Both the position numbers and the translations under genes were made by a program. 5,255 nucleotides of DNA from JANWHF01 sp036276235 (GTDB lineage: Bacteria; Planctomycetota; Phycisphaerae; Tepidisphaerales; Tepidisphaeraceae): the NCBI GenBank assembly GCA_036276235.1, contig DATBDZ010000328.1, positions 1 to 5,255 on the forward strand, given 5' to 3'. The notes below the pieces were generated by a model. That model saw nothing but the letters and a program-made list of their open reading frames with translations, made no database searches and was not told the origin of the DNA. Shown piece by piece: positions 1 through 4,730 of the stretch. Numbering within the stretch: position 1 is the first letter of the stretch; each line of letters starts with the position of its first letter.

Positions 1-94
1 ACAGGGGAGAGGGAGAATGCGCGCCTCTCATGTATTGAAGATGTACCGCTCCGGACTTGCCCTTCGCCGTGCGTAGCGGACAATTTCCCACCGC

Positions 95-1066
95 ATGCCA
101 AAATCCTCCGCCGCTGTTGAGAAGATGATCGCGCAGCTGGGCGCGCTGCGGAAGAACCCCAATGCGCCCGATGCGAAAGAGCAGATCATCGCGGCACTGG
201 CCAGCAAGATCAGCTACATCGTCGAGCGTGCCGCGACGCTTGCGGGAGAGCTGAAGCTCGATGTCGCGCCGCAGATGGAGGCGGCGTTCAATCGCCTGCT
301 CACCGGCGACGACAAGACCTGCGGCGGCAAGACCGCCATCGCCAAATCGCTCTACGAATTAGGCGCCGATACGCCGGGCGTATTTCTCGCTGGCATCAAG
401 CACGTTCAGATGGAGGCGAGCTTCGGCCCGCCGGTGGATGTGGCCGCACTTTTGCGCGGCATTTGCGCGCTGGGTCTCGTGCGTATCGCCCATCGGGAGG
501 CGATGCTGCACATCACCGATCTTCTTGCCGACCCCGAGGCGCAGGCGCGCGTCTTGGCCGCCCGGGCACTGGCCTACAGCGGCCGCGACGACGCGGCGTT
601 CGTGCTCCGCCTGAAAATCCACGTCGGCGACAAGGATCCGGAAGTGATCGGCGAATGCCTCACCGCGATTATGAAGCTCGCGCCCAAAACGTCGATCGAT
701 TTGGTGGCCGACCAGTTGGATGACCCTGATGAGCTGATCCGCGAATCGGCGGCCCTCGCTCTGGGAGAATCGCGCCGCCGCGAGGCGTTCGAGGCACTGC
801 GCAATCACATCGAGCATCAACCCGACCCCGAAATGCGCCGCCCGCTCGTTCTGGCAATCGCCGTCTCGCGATTGCCGGAGGCATTTTCTTATCTGGTGAC
901 GCTGATCGAGTCGGCGGATGCGAACACGGTCTTGCACGTGCTGGAGGCGCTGAAGATTTATCGAACGGATGAAAGCTTGAGAAAATCCGTTGCTGCGGCC
1001 GTCGCGAAGCGGAGTGAGCCTGCGATCAGACGCGCTCATCACGGCGCGTTTGAGCCGGGCAGCTGA
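95..1066 (+). CDS. HEAT-repeat domain protein (conserved, function unknown)
   Basis: This 323-residue protein is almost entirely alpha-helical pairs of HEAT/armadillo type. Clear repeats lie at about residues 146-163 (DPEAQARVLAARALAYSG), 180-197, 209-226 (DDPDELIRESAALALGES) and 244-260, with weaker ones at about 27-55, 60-90, 115-145 and 265-290. There is no signal peptide or membrane segment, so it should be cytosolic. HEAT arrays act as protein-protein scaffolds and no catalytic motif is visible. The segment 73-90 (DKTCGGKTAIAKSLYELG), followed by GIKHVQMEASFGPPVD at 100-115, resembles a conserved block I recall from uncharacterised HEAT proteins of Acidobacteriota and related phyla; this is memory, not a search. 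The ATG at 95 is chosen because an in-frame TAG lies at 74-76 and no other start codon intervenes. No Shine-Dalgarno precedes it; ATG 125 (residue 11) is the alternative. It appears to be monocistronic. Confidence 0.85.
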   Translation: MPKSSAAVEKMIAQLGALRKNPNAPDAKEQIIAALASKISYIVERAATLAGELKLDVAPQMEAAFNRLLTGDDKTCGGKTAIAKSLYELGADTPGVFLAGIKHVQMEASFGPPVDVAALLRGICALGLVRIAHREAMLHITDLLADPEAQARVLAARALAYSGRDDAAFVLRLKIHVGDKDPEVIGECLTAIMKLAPKTSIDLVADQLDDPDELIRESAALALGESRRREAFEALRNHIEHQPDPEMRRPLVLAIAVSRLPEAFSYLVTLIESADANTVLHVLEALKIYRTDESLRKSVAAAVAKRSEPAIRRAHHGAFEPGS

Positions 1067-1150
1067 ACCGAGTGCATCTTTTGTCGCGCCGATTCTGCTC
1101 CCACCACAGGACTTACAGCGAAAGAATTTTCAGTGGCCATTCATAAATAT

Positions 1151-1413
1151 CTATTTTTGCGTGGGGACGCCGTGGGTGGCCAATGGCGAGAGTCCAGGAT
1201 CGAGGGGCTTGGCAGATGTGCCAGTCAGGTCGGAAACAATCCACCGGCTGCTGCCGTTGGTTTGACCTACGAAGTTGTGGCCTTGGGAGAACACTGCGCC
1301 CGCCACATCCGCTCCGCTGCCGCCGGCGCCAACGGTGTTGTTGGCGACGATCGGTTGGTGAGAGTGACGTTGCTCATCGACGGCGTGTCGAAGAACGCGC
1401 TGGCGATGCGATC
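1151..1413 (-). pseudogene. Decayed fragment of a CSLREA/right-handed beta-helix surface protein gene
   Basis: Read on the minus strand, this stretch matches the C-terminal end of the parallel beta-helix repeats found in CSLREA-type or polymorphic-outer-membrane-like surface proteins. The usual order is a rung ending LTN-x-IVANN, then GxDVxG, SQGHNLxGxTxGSSG, DLxGT, PLDPxLGPLxxNGGPTQT. Here codons from 1413 to 1354 read IASAFFDTPSMSNVTLTN after two codons. The frame then breaks at 1352-1353, where one base seems lost. From 1351 it continues with IVANNTVGAGGSGADVAG, then SQGHNFVGQTNGSSRW, SDLTGTSAKPLDPGLSPL and GVPTQ. Immediately after PTQ comes a lysine codon and a TAG stop (1151-1153), where intact relatives continue into a segment like ALLPGSPAIDAG. 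The fragment therefore lacks most of the gene upstream, carries an internal frameshift and has lost its tail. A very short expressed ORF (ATG at 1432) is formally possible but would join unrelated sequence to half a rung. Confidence 0.75.
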
Positions 1414-1608
1414 CTGGCGCCTGCAGGAACATGCGCGTCCGCCTGCGCGTTCCTAAGTCGCAGCCGCCGGGCGCCTATCTCCTGGCCGGTCGTCTGCTCC
1501 CCCCCGCTTCAGCAACGTAGACAGCGGCGCGATTAGCGATGCAATCGCGACTGAGGTAACAAGTTAAGCGTGGTTTGAGGCGTTCCCGTTGCAACATTCA
1601 CATTGCCG
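1414..1608. other. Intergenic stretch with no supported gene
   Basis: Between the beta-helix relic and the small membrane-protein ORF I see no credible coding region. A 35-codon open run exists on the minus strand from 1560 to 1456, with a stop at 1453-1455. It has no ATG and no ribosome binding site, and its composition changes from hydrophobic to Arg/Pro-rich. The only clear structure is the stem-loop at 1528-1549. Bases 1067-1150, on the other side of the relic, are also empty; they include an AT-rich patch at about 1122-1158 that contrasts with the surrounding GC-rich DNA and sits at the point where the relic's homology stops. Confidence 0.6.
1528..1549. repeat. GC-rich stem-loop (inverted repeat)
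   Basis: CGCGATT at 1528-1534 pairs perfectly with AATCGCG at 1543-1549 around an 8-base loop. A competing smaller palindrome, GCGAT-GCA-ATCGC, sits at 1536-1548, so two alternative hairpins share bases. No T-run follows on either strand, so this is not a classical intrinsic terminator. It lies about 60 bases downstream of the stop of the minus-strand small ORF and could end or stabilise that transcript. A chance palindrome is also possible. Confidence 0.4.
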
Positions 1609-1782
1609 TCATCGCCCCGTGCCGCGATTGGCGCGTTTCACGATCACGGGAAATCCCCGGGCGCGGCTGGGCGTGCGGCGGTTGCGCATCGATGCGTGCA
1701 GCACGGCGGCGATCGTCGCGATCGCCGGCACTACGCATAGCAGCGCGATCACCGCCAGATGAATCTTCTGCTCGTCGGCCAT
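1609..1782 (-). CDS. Small single-pass membrane protein (57 aa, unknown function)
   Basis: This short minus-strand ORF reads MADEQKIHLAVIALLCVVPA and so on. A single hydrophobic helix spans about residues 8-29, directly followed by a strongly basic tail (SMRNRRTPSRARG, then VKRANRGTGR). The positive charge after the helix predicts a cytoplasmic C-terminus and a short periplasmic or external N-terminus. Codon third positions are strongly G/C, as in the neighbouring genes. A perfect extended -10 (TGATATAAT on the minus strand) lies 24 bases upstream of the ATG, and purine-rich GAGG and AGAGG stretches lie between. I do not recognise the family. Its promoter faces away from and overlaps that of the GntR/ABC operon, so a role as a small accessory or sensor subunit of that transporter is possible, but this is an inference from position only. 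It could also be a chance ORF. Confidence 0.55.
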   Translation of the reverse strand: MADEQKIHLAVIALLCVVPAIATIAAVLHASMRNRRTPSRARGFPVIVKRANRGTGR

Positions 1783-1805
1783 CGACCTCTCATCCTCGTC
1801 ACCAG

Positions 1806-1833
1806 ATTATATCACGCGGAATCGCGTTGACAT
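1806..1833 (-). promoter_or_regulatory. Extended -10 promoter for the small membrane-protein ORF
   Basis: On the minus strand TATAAT (1806-1811) matches the -10 consensus exactly, with the extended -10 TG one base upstream (TGATATAAT, 1806-1814). A partial -35, ATGTCA (1828-1833), lies 16 bases further upstream. Transcription would start near 1799, giving about a 17-base leader before the ATG at 1782. The -35 overlaps the -35 of the opposite promoter. Confidence 0.55.
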
Positions 1834-1855
1834 CGCACTGGTGTATTATTACACT
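1827..1855 (+). promoter_or_regulatory. Promoter of the GntR-ABC operon
   Basis: TTGACA (1827-1832) is a perfect -35. TACACT (1850-1855) matches TATAAT at four of six positions after an ideal 17-base spacer. The predicted start is near 1862, which places the mRNA end at the regulator's ATG codons (1857 or 1863) and implies a leaderless or nearly leaderless message. An alternative -10, TATTAT (1844-1849), matches five of six positions but has no -35 at the right distance; it would put the start near 1856. Confidence 0.6.
1841..1854. promoter_or_regulatory. Likely GntR/YtrA-type operator, GTGTA-N4-TACAC
   Basis: This is a perfect inverted repeat of two 5-base arms (GTGTA and TACAC) around TTAT. 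GT...AC palindromes of this form are typical GntR-family operators. The right arm overlaps the -10 box of the rightward promoter, so binding would block RNA polymerase. The site starts about 42 bases upstream of the predicted start of the divergent small gene and could affect that promoter too. No second copy was seen in the window. Autoregulation by the adjacent regulator is inferred from position. Confidence 0.6.
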
Positions 1856-1856
1856 A

Positions 1857-2264
1857 ATGCGCATGTCCGGCTCGTTCGCGTTCACCGTCGCCCCCGCCTC
1901 CGGCGTGCCGATCTATCGGCAGCTTGTGGATCAGATCCGGGCGCGGATTGCGGGCGGGCATTTGCCGGCGGGGGAGTTTCTGCCTTCGGTTCGCGATGTC
2001 GCGCAGCGATTGCAGATCAATCCGATGACCGTTTCCAAAGCTTATTCGATCCTCGAACGCGATGGCGTGGTGGAGCTGGTGCGCGGCCAGGGAATGAAGG
2101 TGAATCATCCGGGCGCTTCTGCCAACGGCAAGGCGCGGCGGTCGGCGATTTTGCCGCTGCTGCGCCAGGTTGCCGACACGGCGCGGCAGCTTTCGCTCAC
2201 GCCCGAGCAGGTGATCTCTGAACTGCGTCCGCTTCTGGAGAACGACGATGATCGCAACCGATGA
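1857..2264 (+). CDS. GntR-family transcriptional regulator, YtrA subfamily
   Basis: The 135-residue protein has an N-terminal winged helix-turn-helix at about residues 18-82: VPIYRQLVDQIRARIAGGHL, then LPSVRDVAQRLQINPMTVSK, AYSILERDGVVELVRGQGM. This is the GntR pattern. Only a short helical tail (about 96-126) follows instead of a full FadR, HutC or MocR effector domain. That length and tail are typical of YtrA-type regulators, which usually repress ABC transporter genes encoded beside them. The reading frame stays open back to 1575, but the upstream part is Arg/Ser-rich, covers the divergent promoters and the antisense small gene, and is not GntR-like, so it is rejected. ATG 1857 and ATG 1863 are both possible. 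Neither has a Shine-Dalgarno, consistent with leaderless translation. The 3' end overlaps the ATPase gene by 17 bases. Confidence 0.9.
   Translation: MRMSGSFAFTVAPASGVPIYRQLVDQIRARIAGGHLPAGEFLPSVRDVAQRLQINPMTVSKAYSILERDGVVELVRGQGMKVNHPGASANGKARRSAILPLLRQVADTARQLSLTPEQVISELRPLLENDDDRNR
2237..2240 (+). promoter_or_regulatory. Ribosome binding site of the ABC ATPase gene
   Basis: GGAG lies 7 bases before the ATG at 2248, inside the end of the regulator gene. It supports this start, giving a 17-base overlap and likely translational coupling. Confidence 0.6.
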
Positions 2265-3144
2265 TTGCCCGCTGCGCATCGAATCCCTGAGCAAGGCGTA
2301 TGGCCGACCGGTGCTGGAGGACATCTCACTGAGCGTGCCCACCGGCTCCGTGCTCGGGTTCCTCGGCAAAAATGGCGCGGGCAAAACAACGTTGATCCGC
2401 TGCGCGCTGGGATTGGCGCGGCCAGATAAGGGACGAGCCCTGGTCTTCAACGAGCCGGCGACATCGCTCAGCGCCGCCGCCAAGGCGCGGCTCGGGTATG
2501 TGCCGCAGGAAACTTCGCTCTATACCTGGATGCGGGCCGGCCAGCTTCTGGATTACACGGCGGCGTTTTATCCGCGCTGGAATTCAGATCTCGTCGCCAA
2601 GCTGCTGAGCGAATGGGAAGTACGGCCGGATGATCGAATCGGAAAAATGTCGGTCGGCACGCGTCACAAGCTGGCGATCATTCTGGCGCTAGCGCATGAG
2701 CCGCAGCTTCTGATTTTGGATGAGCCAGCGGCCAGCCTTGATCCGGCAGCGCGGCGTGAGTTTCTCAAGACGGTGCTGACGATCGCCGCCGATGAGAATC
2801 GCACGATCATCTTCTCGACGCACATCACATCCGATCTGGAGCGCGTGGCGGATCGCCTGGTGATTCTTCGCGATGGCAAAATCGCCTACGACGGCGAACT
2901 CGATGCGCTCAAGGATTCGATGAAGCGGCTGCACGTGACGGCGGCGGCTCCGCTGCCGGCTGAGTTTGCGGTGCCCGGCGCGCTGCGGACGCAGATTGAG
3001 GGAAACGAAGCGCTGGTCAGCGTGCGGGATGCATCGGAAGATTTGCTTGCGCGAATTCGTAGCGAGCACGGGGCGGCCGTGCGCGTTGAAGACCTGAATC
3101 TCGAGGAGATTTTCCTGGAGGTGCAGCATGCGGGCGAGGCGTAA
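2248..3144 (+). CDS. ABC transporter ATP-binding protein (BcrA/YtrB-like)
   Basis: This 298-residue cytoplasmic ATPase would power the membrane protein encoded next. All core elements are present: Walker A GKNGAGKTT at 40-48, Q-loop glutamine at 86 (LGYVPQ), Walker B LLILDEP at 154-160 with catalytic Glu159, D-loop SLDP at 163-166 and the switch His192 (STH). The signature is divergent, MSVGTRHKL at 134-142, keeping the central glycine but not LSGGQ; similar degeneracy is common in BcrA-type exporters. Residues about 230-298 form a C-terminal extension ending LNLEEIFLEV, typical of the DrrA/NatA/BcrA group. Family members move antibiotics, lipids, peptides or ions, and the substrate cannot be told here. 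The gene overlaps the regulator by 17 bases and the permease by 17 bases, indicating one transcript controlled by the upstream repressor. Confidence 0.93.
   Translation: MIATDDCPLRIESLSKAYGRPVLEDISLSVPTGSVLGFLGKNGAGKTTLIRCALGLARPDKGRALVFNEPATSLSAAAKARLGYVPQETSLYTWMRAGQLLDYTAAFYPRWNSDLVAKLLSEWEVRPDDRIGKMSVGTRHKLAIILALAHEPQLLILDEPAASLDPAARREFLKTVLTIAADENRTIIFSTHITSDLERVADRLVILRDGKIAYDGELDALKDSMKRLHVTAAAPLPAEFAVPGALRTQIEGNEALVSVRDASEDLLARIRSEHGAAVRVEDLNLEEIFLEVQHAGEA
3117..3121 (+). promoter_or_regulatory. Ribosome binding site of the permease gene
   Basis: GGAGG lies 6 bases before the ATG at 3128, within the last codons of the ATPase gene. It favours this start over the in-frame ATG at 3161 (residue 12). 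Confidence 0.65.
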
Positions 3145-4594
3145 TCGATATGTCGACGTGATGCTGACTTACGCGCAGCGGCCGGTCTTTCGGTGGCTGG
3201 TGCTGCTGATTTGTGCCTGGGGCGTTTTATGCTATTGGTGGTTTTCGGTGAACACACTGGTCAACTGGCCGTGGCGACAGCGCGGATATTCCATGCGCTT
3301 TTCGTTCGCTACGACCGTCTTGGTTGAAGGTTTGGTCGGGATCGGACCCCTCTTTCTGATCGTCGCGCTTGTGGCCGCGCTCATGTCGCACCTCAAGGAG
3401 CAGCTGCGCGATTGGCGGGCGGTATTGACGCCGCGATATTTGGCGCCGCATTTAATCATTGGGGCCGTGTTCTTCGCGATGGTGGCTTGCGCGGGGTCAT
3501 GGGGCTTGTACCAATCGATTGCAGAAGACCCGTGGCCTTACCTTCCCGGCGTTGGGCGCGACACGGGCGTCTCGCTGCTGGGGGCGATTGCCGTCACGCT
3601 CGCACTCATGACGCTGGCGGCGTGGTGGTCTTCATTTCGGTCAGCCTGGCCAAGTTTGCTGATCGTTCCACTTTGCCTGCTGCTGATGACCAGTCAATCG
3701 GCCTTGATCATTCTCAAAGCATTTTTGCTGGTCGATGCCGGCCGGGTCGAAACAGCAATTCGCATCGGCTTACTGCTGGCGGATATCGGTGGGCTTTATC
3801 TTCTAGCACGAAGCTTGTGCCGGCCGGGCGGATTAGCTGAGCCATTTGATACCGCAGGCATTCGCCGGCGCAGCACCTGGAACAGTGGCGAGCCCCGCCG
3901 CGAGCATGTCGCATGCGTGGGATTCTGGTCGCGCGCTGCGCATCGACGGCAGGCGGTTTTAGGCCGAGGCACGCCCTGGATTATGGCGGCGGCGCTGGGC
4001 GGCTTGCTCTTCGGCGTCTCGCTTCTCTACGTCGGCCAAAGCCAATCGCATCACATCAAATGGGAGTTTGGCGAGCGCCCGTCCGATCTCACTGCGTCGT
4101 TGCTCCTCGCAGCGATCGTGCCAGCGGTGGCGGTTGCCATCATTTGGCGCGAGCGCTGGGCGACGTTTGGATATGAATCGCTTTTCCCTGCCAGCCGCGC
4201 CGAATTTGCCGCCGAGCTGGCGGCGGCGATGGCGCTGGATCTTTTGGAGTTCTGGGCCGCGACGACGATCGCAGCGCTGATCCCCGCCCTCATCTGGGCG
4301 CCGGGAATTCTGCTCGATCCGCTCATCCTGGCGAGCCTGCTGGCGTCTGCGATTATTCAGCTCCTGAATTTCGGGGCGATTCTATTCGCGGCTCAATCGC
4401 CGGCCCTGATGGGGCTCATCGTGACGCTCAGCGCGCTTCTGCTGGCCGCCGCAATACCGATGAGCATGGCGTTTCACGAGCGGCCGGCGCTCAATCCGAG
4501 TCAACTCATCATCACGGCGATCATTGAAGGGACAGGCGGATTGGTCCTCGGCCTGGCGGGAATTCAGGGATGGCGTCGCCGCGAGTTGGTTTAA
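3128..4594 (+). CDS. Polytopic membrane protein, probable two-half ABC-2-like permease
   Basis: The 488-residue protein has about twelve hydrophobic segments, roughly at residues 20-40, 60-86, 108-128, 147-168, 173-200, 208-230, 283-303, 321-340, 366-390, 397-422, 426-447 and 458-480. A hydrophilic, Arg-rich loop (about 231-282) splits it into two sets of six, as if two ABC-2 type permeases were fused. Each half has a charged link after its second helix leading to an L-x-P motif (LTPRYLAPHL at 100-109; LFPASRAEFAAEL at 352-364), which supports an internal duplication. It has no ATPase or extracytoplasmic domain. Direct overlap with the ATPase gene makes it the likely membrane partner, comparable in role to the separate permeases of ytr- or bcr-type operons. 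I do not recognise a named family, and the number of helices is judged by eye. Start 3128 is supported by a good ribosome binding site. Confidence 0.8.
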   Translation: MRARRNRYVDVMLTYAQRPVFRWLVLLICAWGVLCYWWFSVNTLVNWPWRQRGYSMRFSFATTVLVEGLVGIGPLFLIVALVAALMSHLKEQLRDWRAVLTPRYLAPHLIIGAVFFAMVACAGSWGLYQSIAEDPWPYLPGVGRDTGVSLLGAIAVTLALMTLAAWWSSFRSAWPSLLIVPLCLLLMTSQSALIILKAFLLVDAGRVETAIRIGLLLADIGGLYLLARSLCRPGGLAEPFDTAGIRRRSTWNSGEPRREHVACVGFWSRAAHRRQAVLGRGTPWIMAAALGGLLFGVSLLYVGQSQSHHIKWEFGERPSDLTASLLLAAIVPAVAVAIIWRERWATFGYESLFPASRAEFAAELAAAMALDLLEFWAATTIAALIPALIWAPGILLDPLILASLLASAIIQLLNFGAILFAAQSPALMGLIVTLSALLLAAAIPMSMAFHERPALNPSQLIITAIIEGTGGLVLGLAGIQGWRRRELV

Positions 4595-4631
4595 TTCATT
4601 CAAATCTTCTGAATTCTGCCCGCAGTTTTTT
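4593..4631 (+). terminator. Possible weak terminator after the ABC operon
   Basis: An AT-rich inverted repeat, AATTCA (4593-4598) with TGAATT (4610-4615), begins in the stop codon. It is followed by a small CTGC-CC-GCAG repeat (4616-4625) running straight into six T residues (4626-4631). The 2-base loop of the second repeat is too tight for a strong hairpin, so this is only a candidate. Confidence 0.35.
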
Positions 4632-4632
4632 G

Positions 4633-4661
4633 TTGAAAGCGCGGGGCGGCTGCCTGACAAT
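4633..4661 (+). promoter_or_regulatory. Candidate promoter of the exported-protein gene
   Basis: TTGAAA (4633-4638, five of six -35 matches) and GACAAT (4656-4661, four of six -10 matches) are separated by 17 bases. The predicted start near 4668 gives a leader of about 63 bases that begins at the hairpin described next. Confidence 0.45.
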
Positions 4662-4668
4662 CCACTTT

Positions 4669-4701
4669 AGCCCGAAGAGTGTCGTGGGGCATTCGCGGGC
4701 T
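4669..4701 (+). other. Stem-loop in the 5' leader of the exported-protein gene
   Basis: AGCC and CGAA (4669-4676) can pair with TTCG (4692-4695) and GGCT (4698-4701), giving an eight-pair stem with a 2-base bulge (4696-4697). A register without the bulge pairs AGCCCG with CGGGCT. No T-run follows, so it is not a terminator. Located at the predicted mRNA 5' end, it might stabilise the message. It does not cover the Shine-Dalgarno. Confidence 0.35.
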
Positions 4702-4718
4702 GGATCCGCATAACAGCT

Positions 4719-4725
4719 AAGGAGG
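4719..4725 (+). promoter_or_regulatory. Strong Shine-Dalgarno of the exported-protein gene
   Basis: AAGGAGG is a full-strength anti-16S match 5 bases before the ATG at 4731. It fixes the start and is the best ribosome binding site in the window, suggesting high translation. Confidence 0.8.
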
Positions 4726-4730
4726 CACCG

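Noticed and set aside
41..76. 11-codon ORF upstream of the HEAT gene as a leader peptide
   Set aside because: It has no ribosome binding site, no regulatory codon run and no attenuator-like hairpin.
57..84. Possible promoter TTGCCC-N16-GACAAT before the HEAT gene
   Set aside because: Both boxes match at only four of six positions with a 16-base spacer, which is close to chance in this much sequence.
359..1042. Long minus-strand ORF inside the HEAT gene
   Set aside because: It is antisense to a convincing repeat protein. Its Arg/His/Gln-rich translation is typical of a shadow frame in GC-rich DNA.
1133..1182. Direct repeat GTGGCCA at 1133-1139 and 1176-1182 as a target-site duplication flanking the relic end
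   Set aside because: Seven bases is short, the copies do not bracket the relic, and no transposase or terminal inverted repeats are present.
1133..1536. Plus-strand ORFs across the gene-free region
   Set aside because: They are antisense shadows of the minus-strand beta-helix relic, with Arg/Cys-rich unnatural composition and no ribosome binding sites.
1453..1560. 35-codon minus-strand open run with a hydrophobic beginning
   Set aside because: It has no ATG, GTG start context or ribosome binding site, and an upstream stop directly precedes it.
1575..1856. Upstream in-frame extension of the GntR regulator (start at 1575)
   Set aside because: The added 94 residues are Arg/Ser/Pro-rich with no GntR similarity, span the promoters and operator, and lie antisense to the better-supported small membrane gene.
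1854..2483. Minus-strand 209-codon ORF opposite the regulator and ATPase
   Set aside because: It covers two well-supported genes and their promoter, and its composition is low-complexity Arg/Pro-rich.
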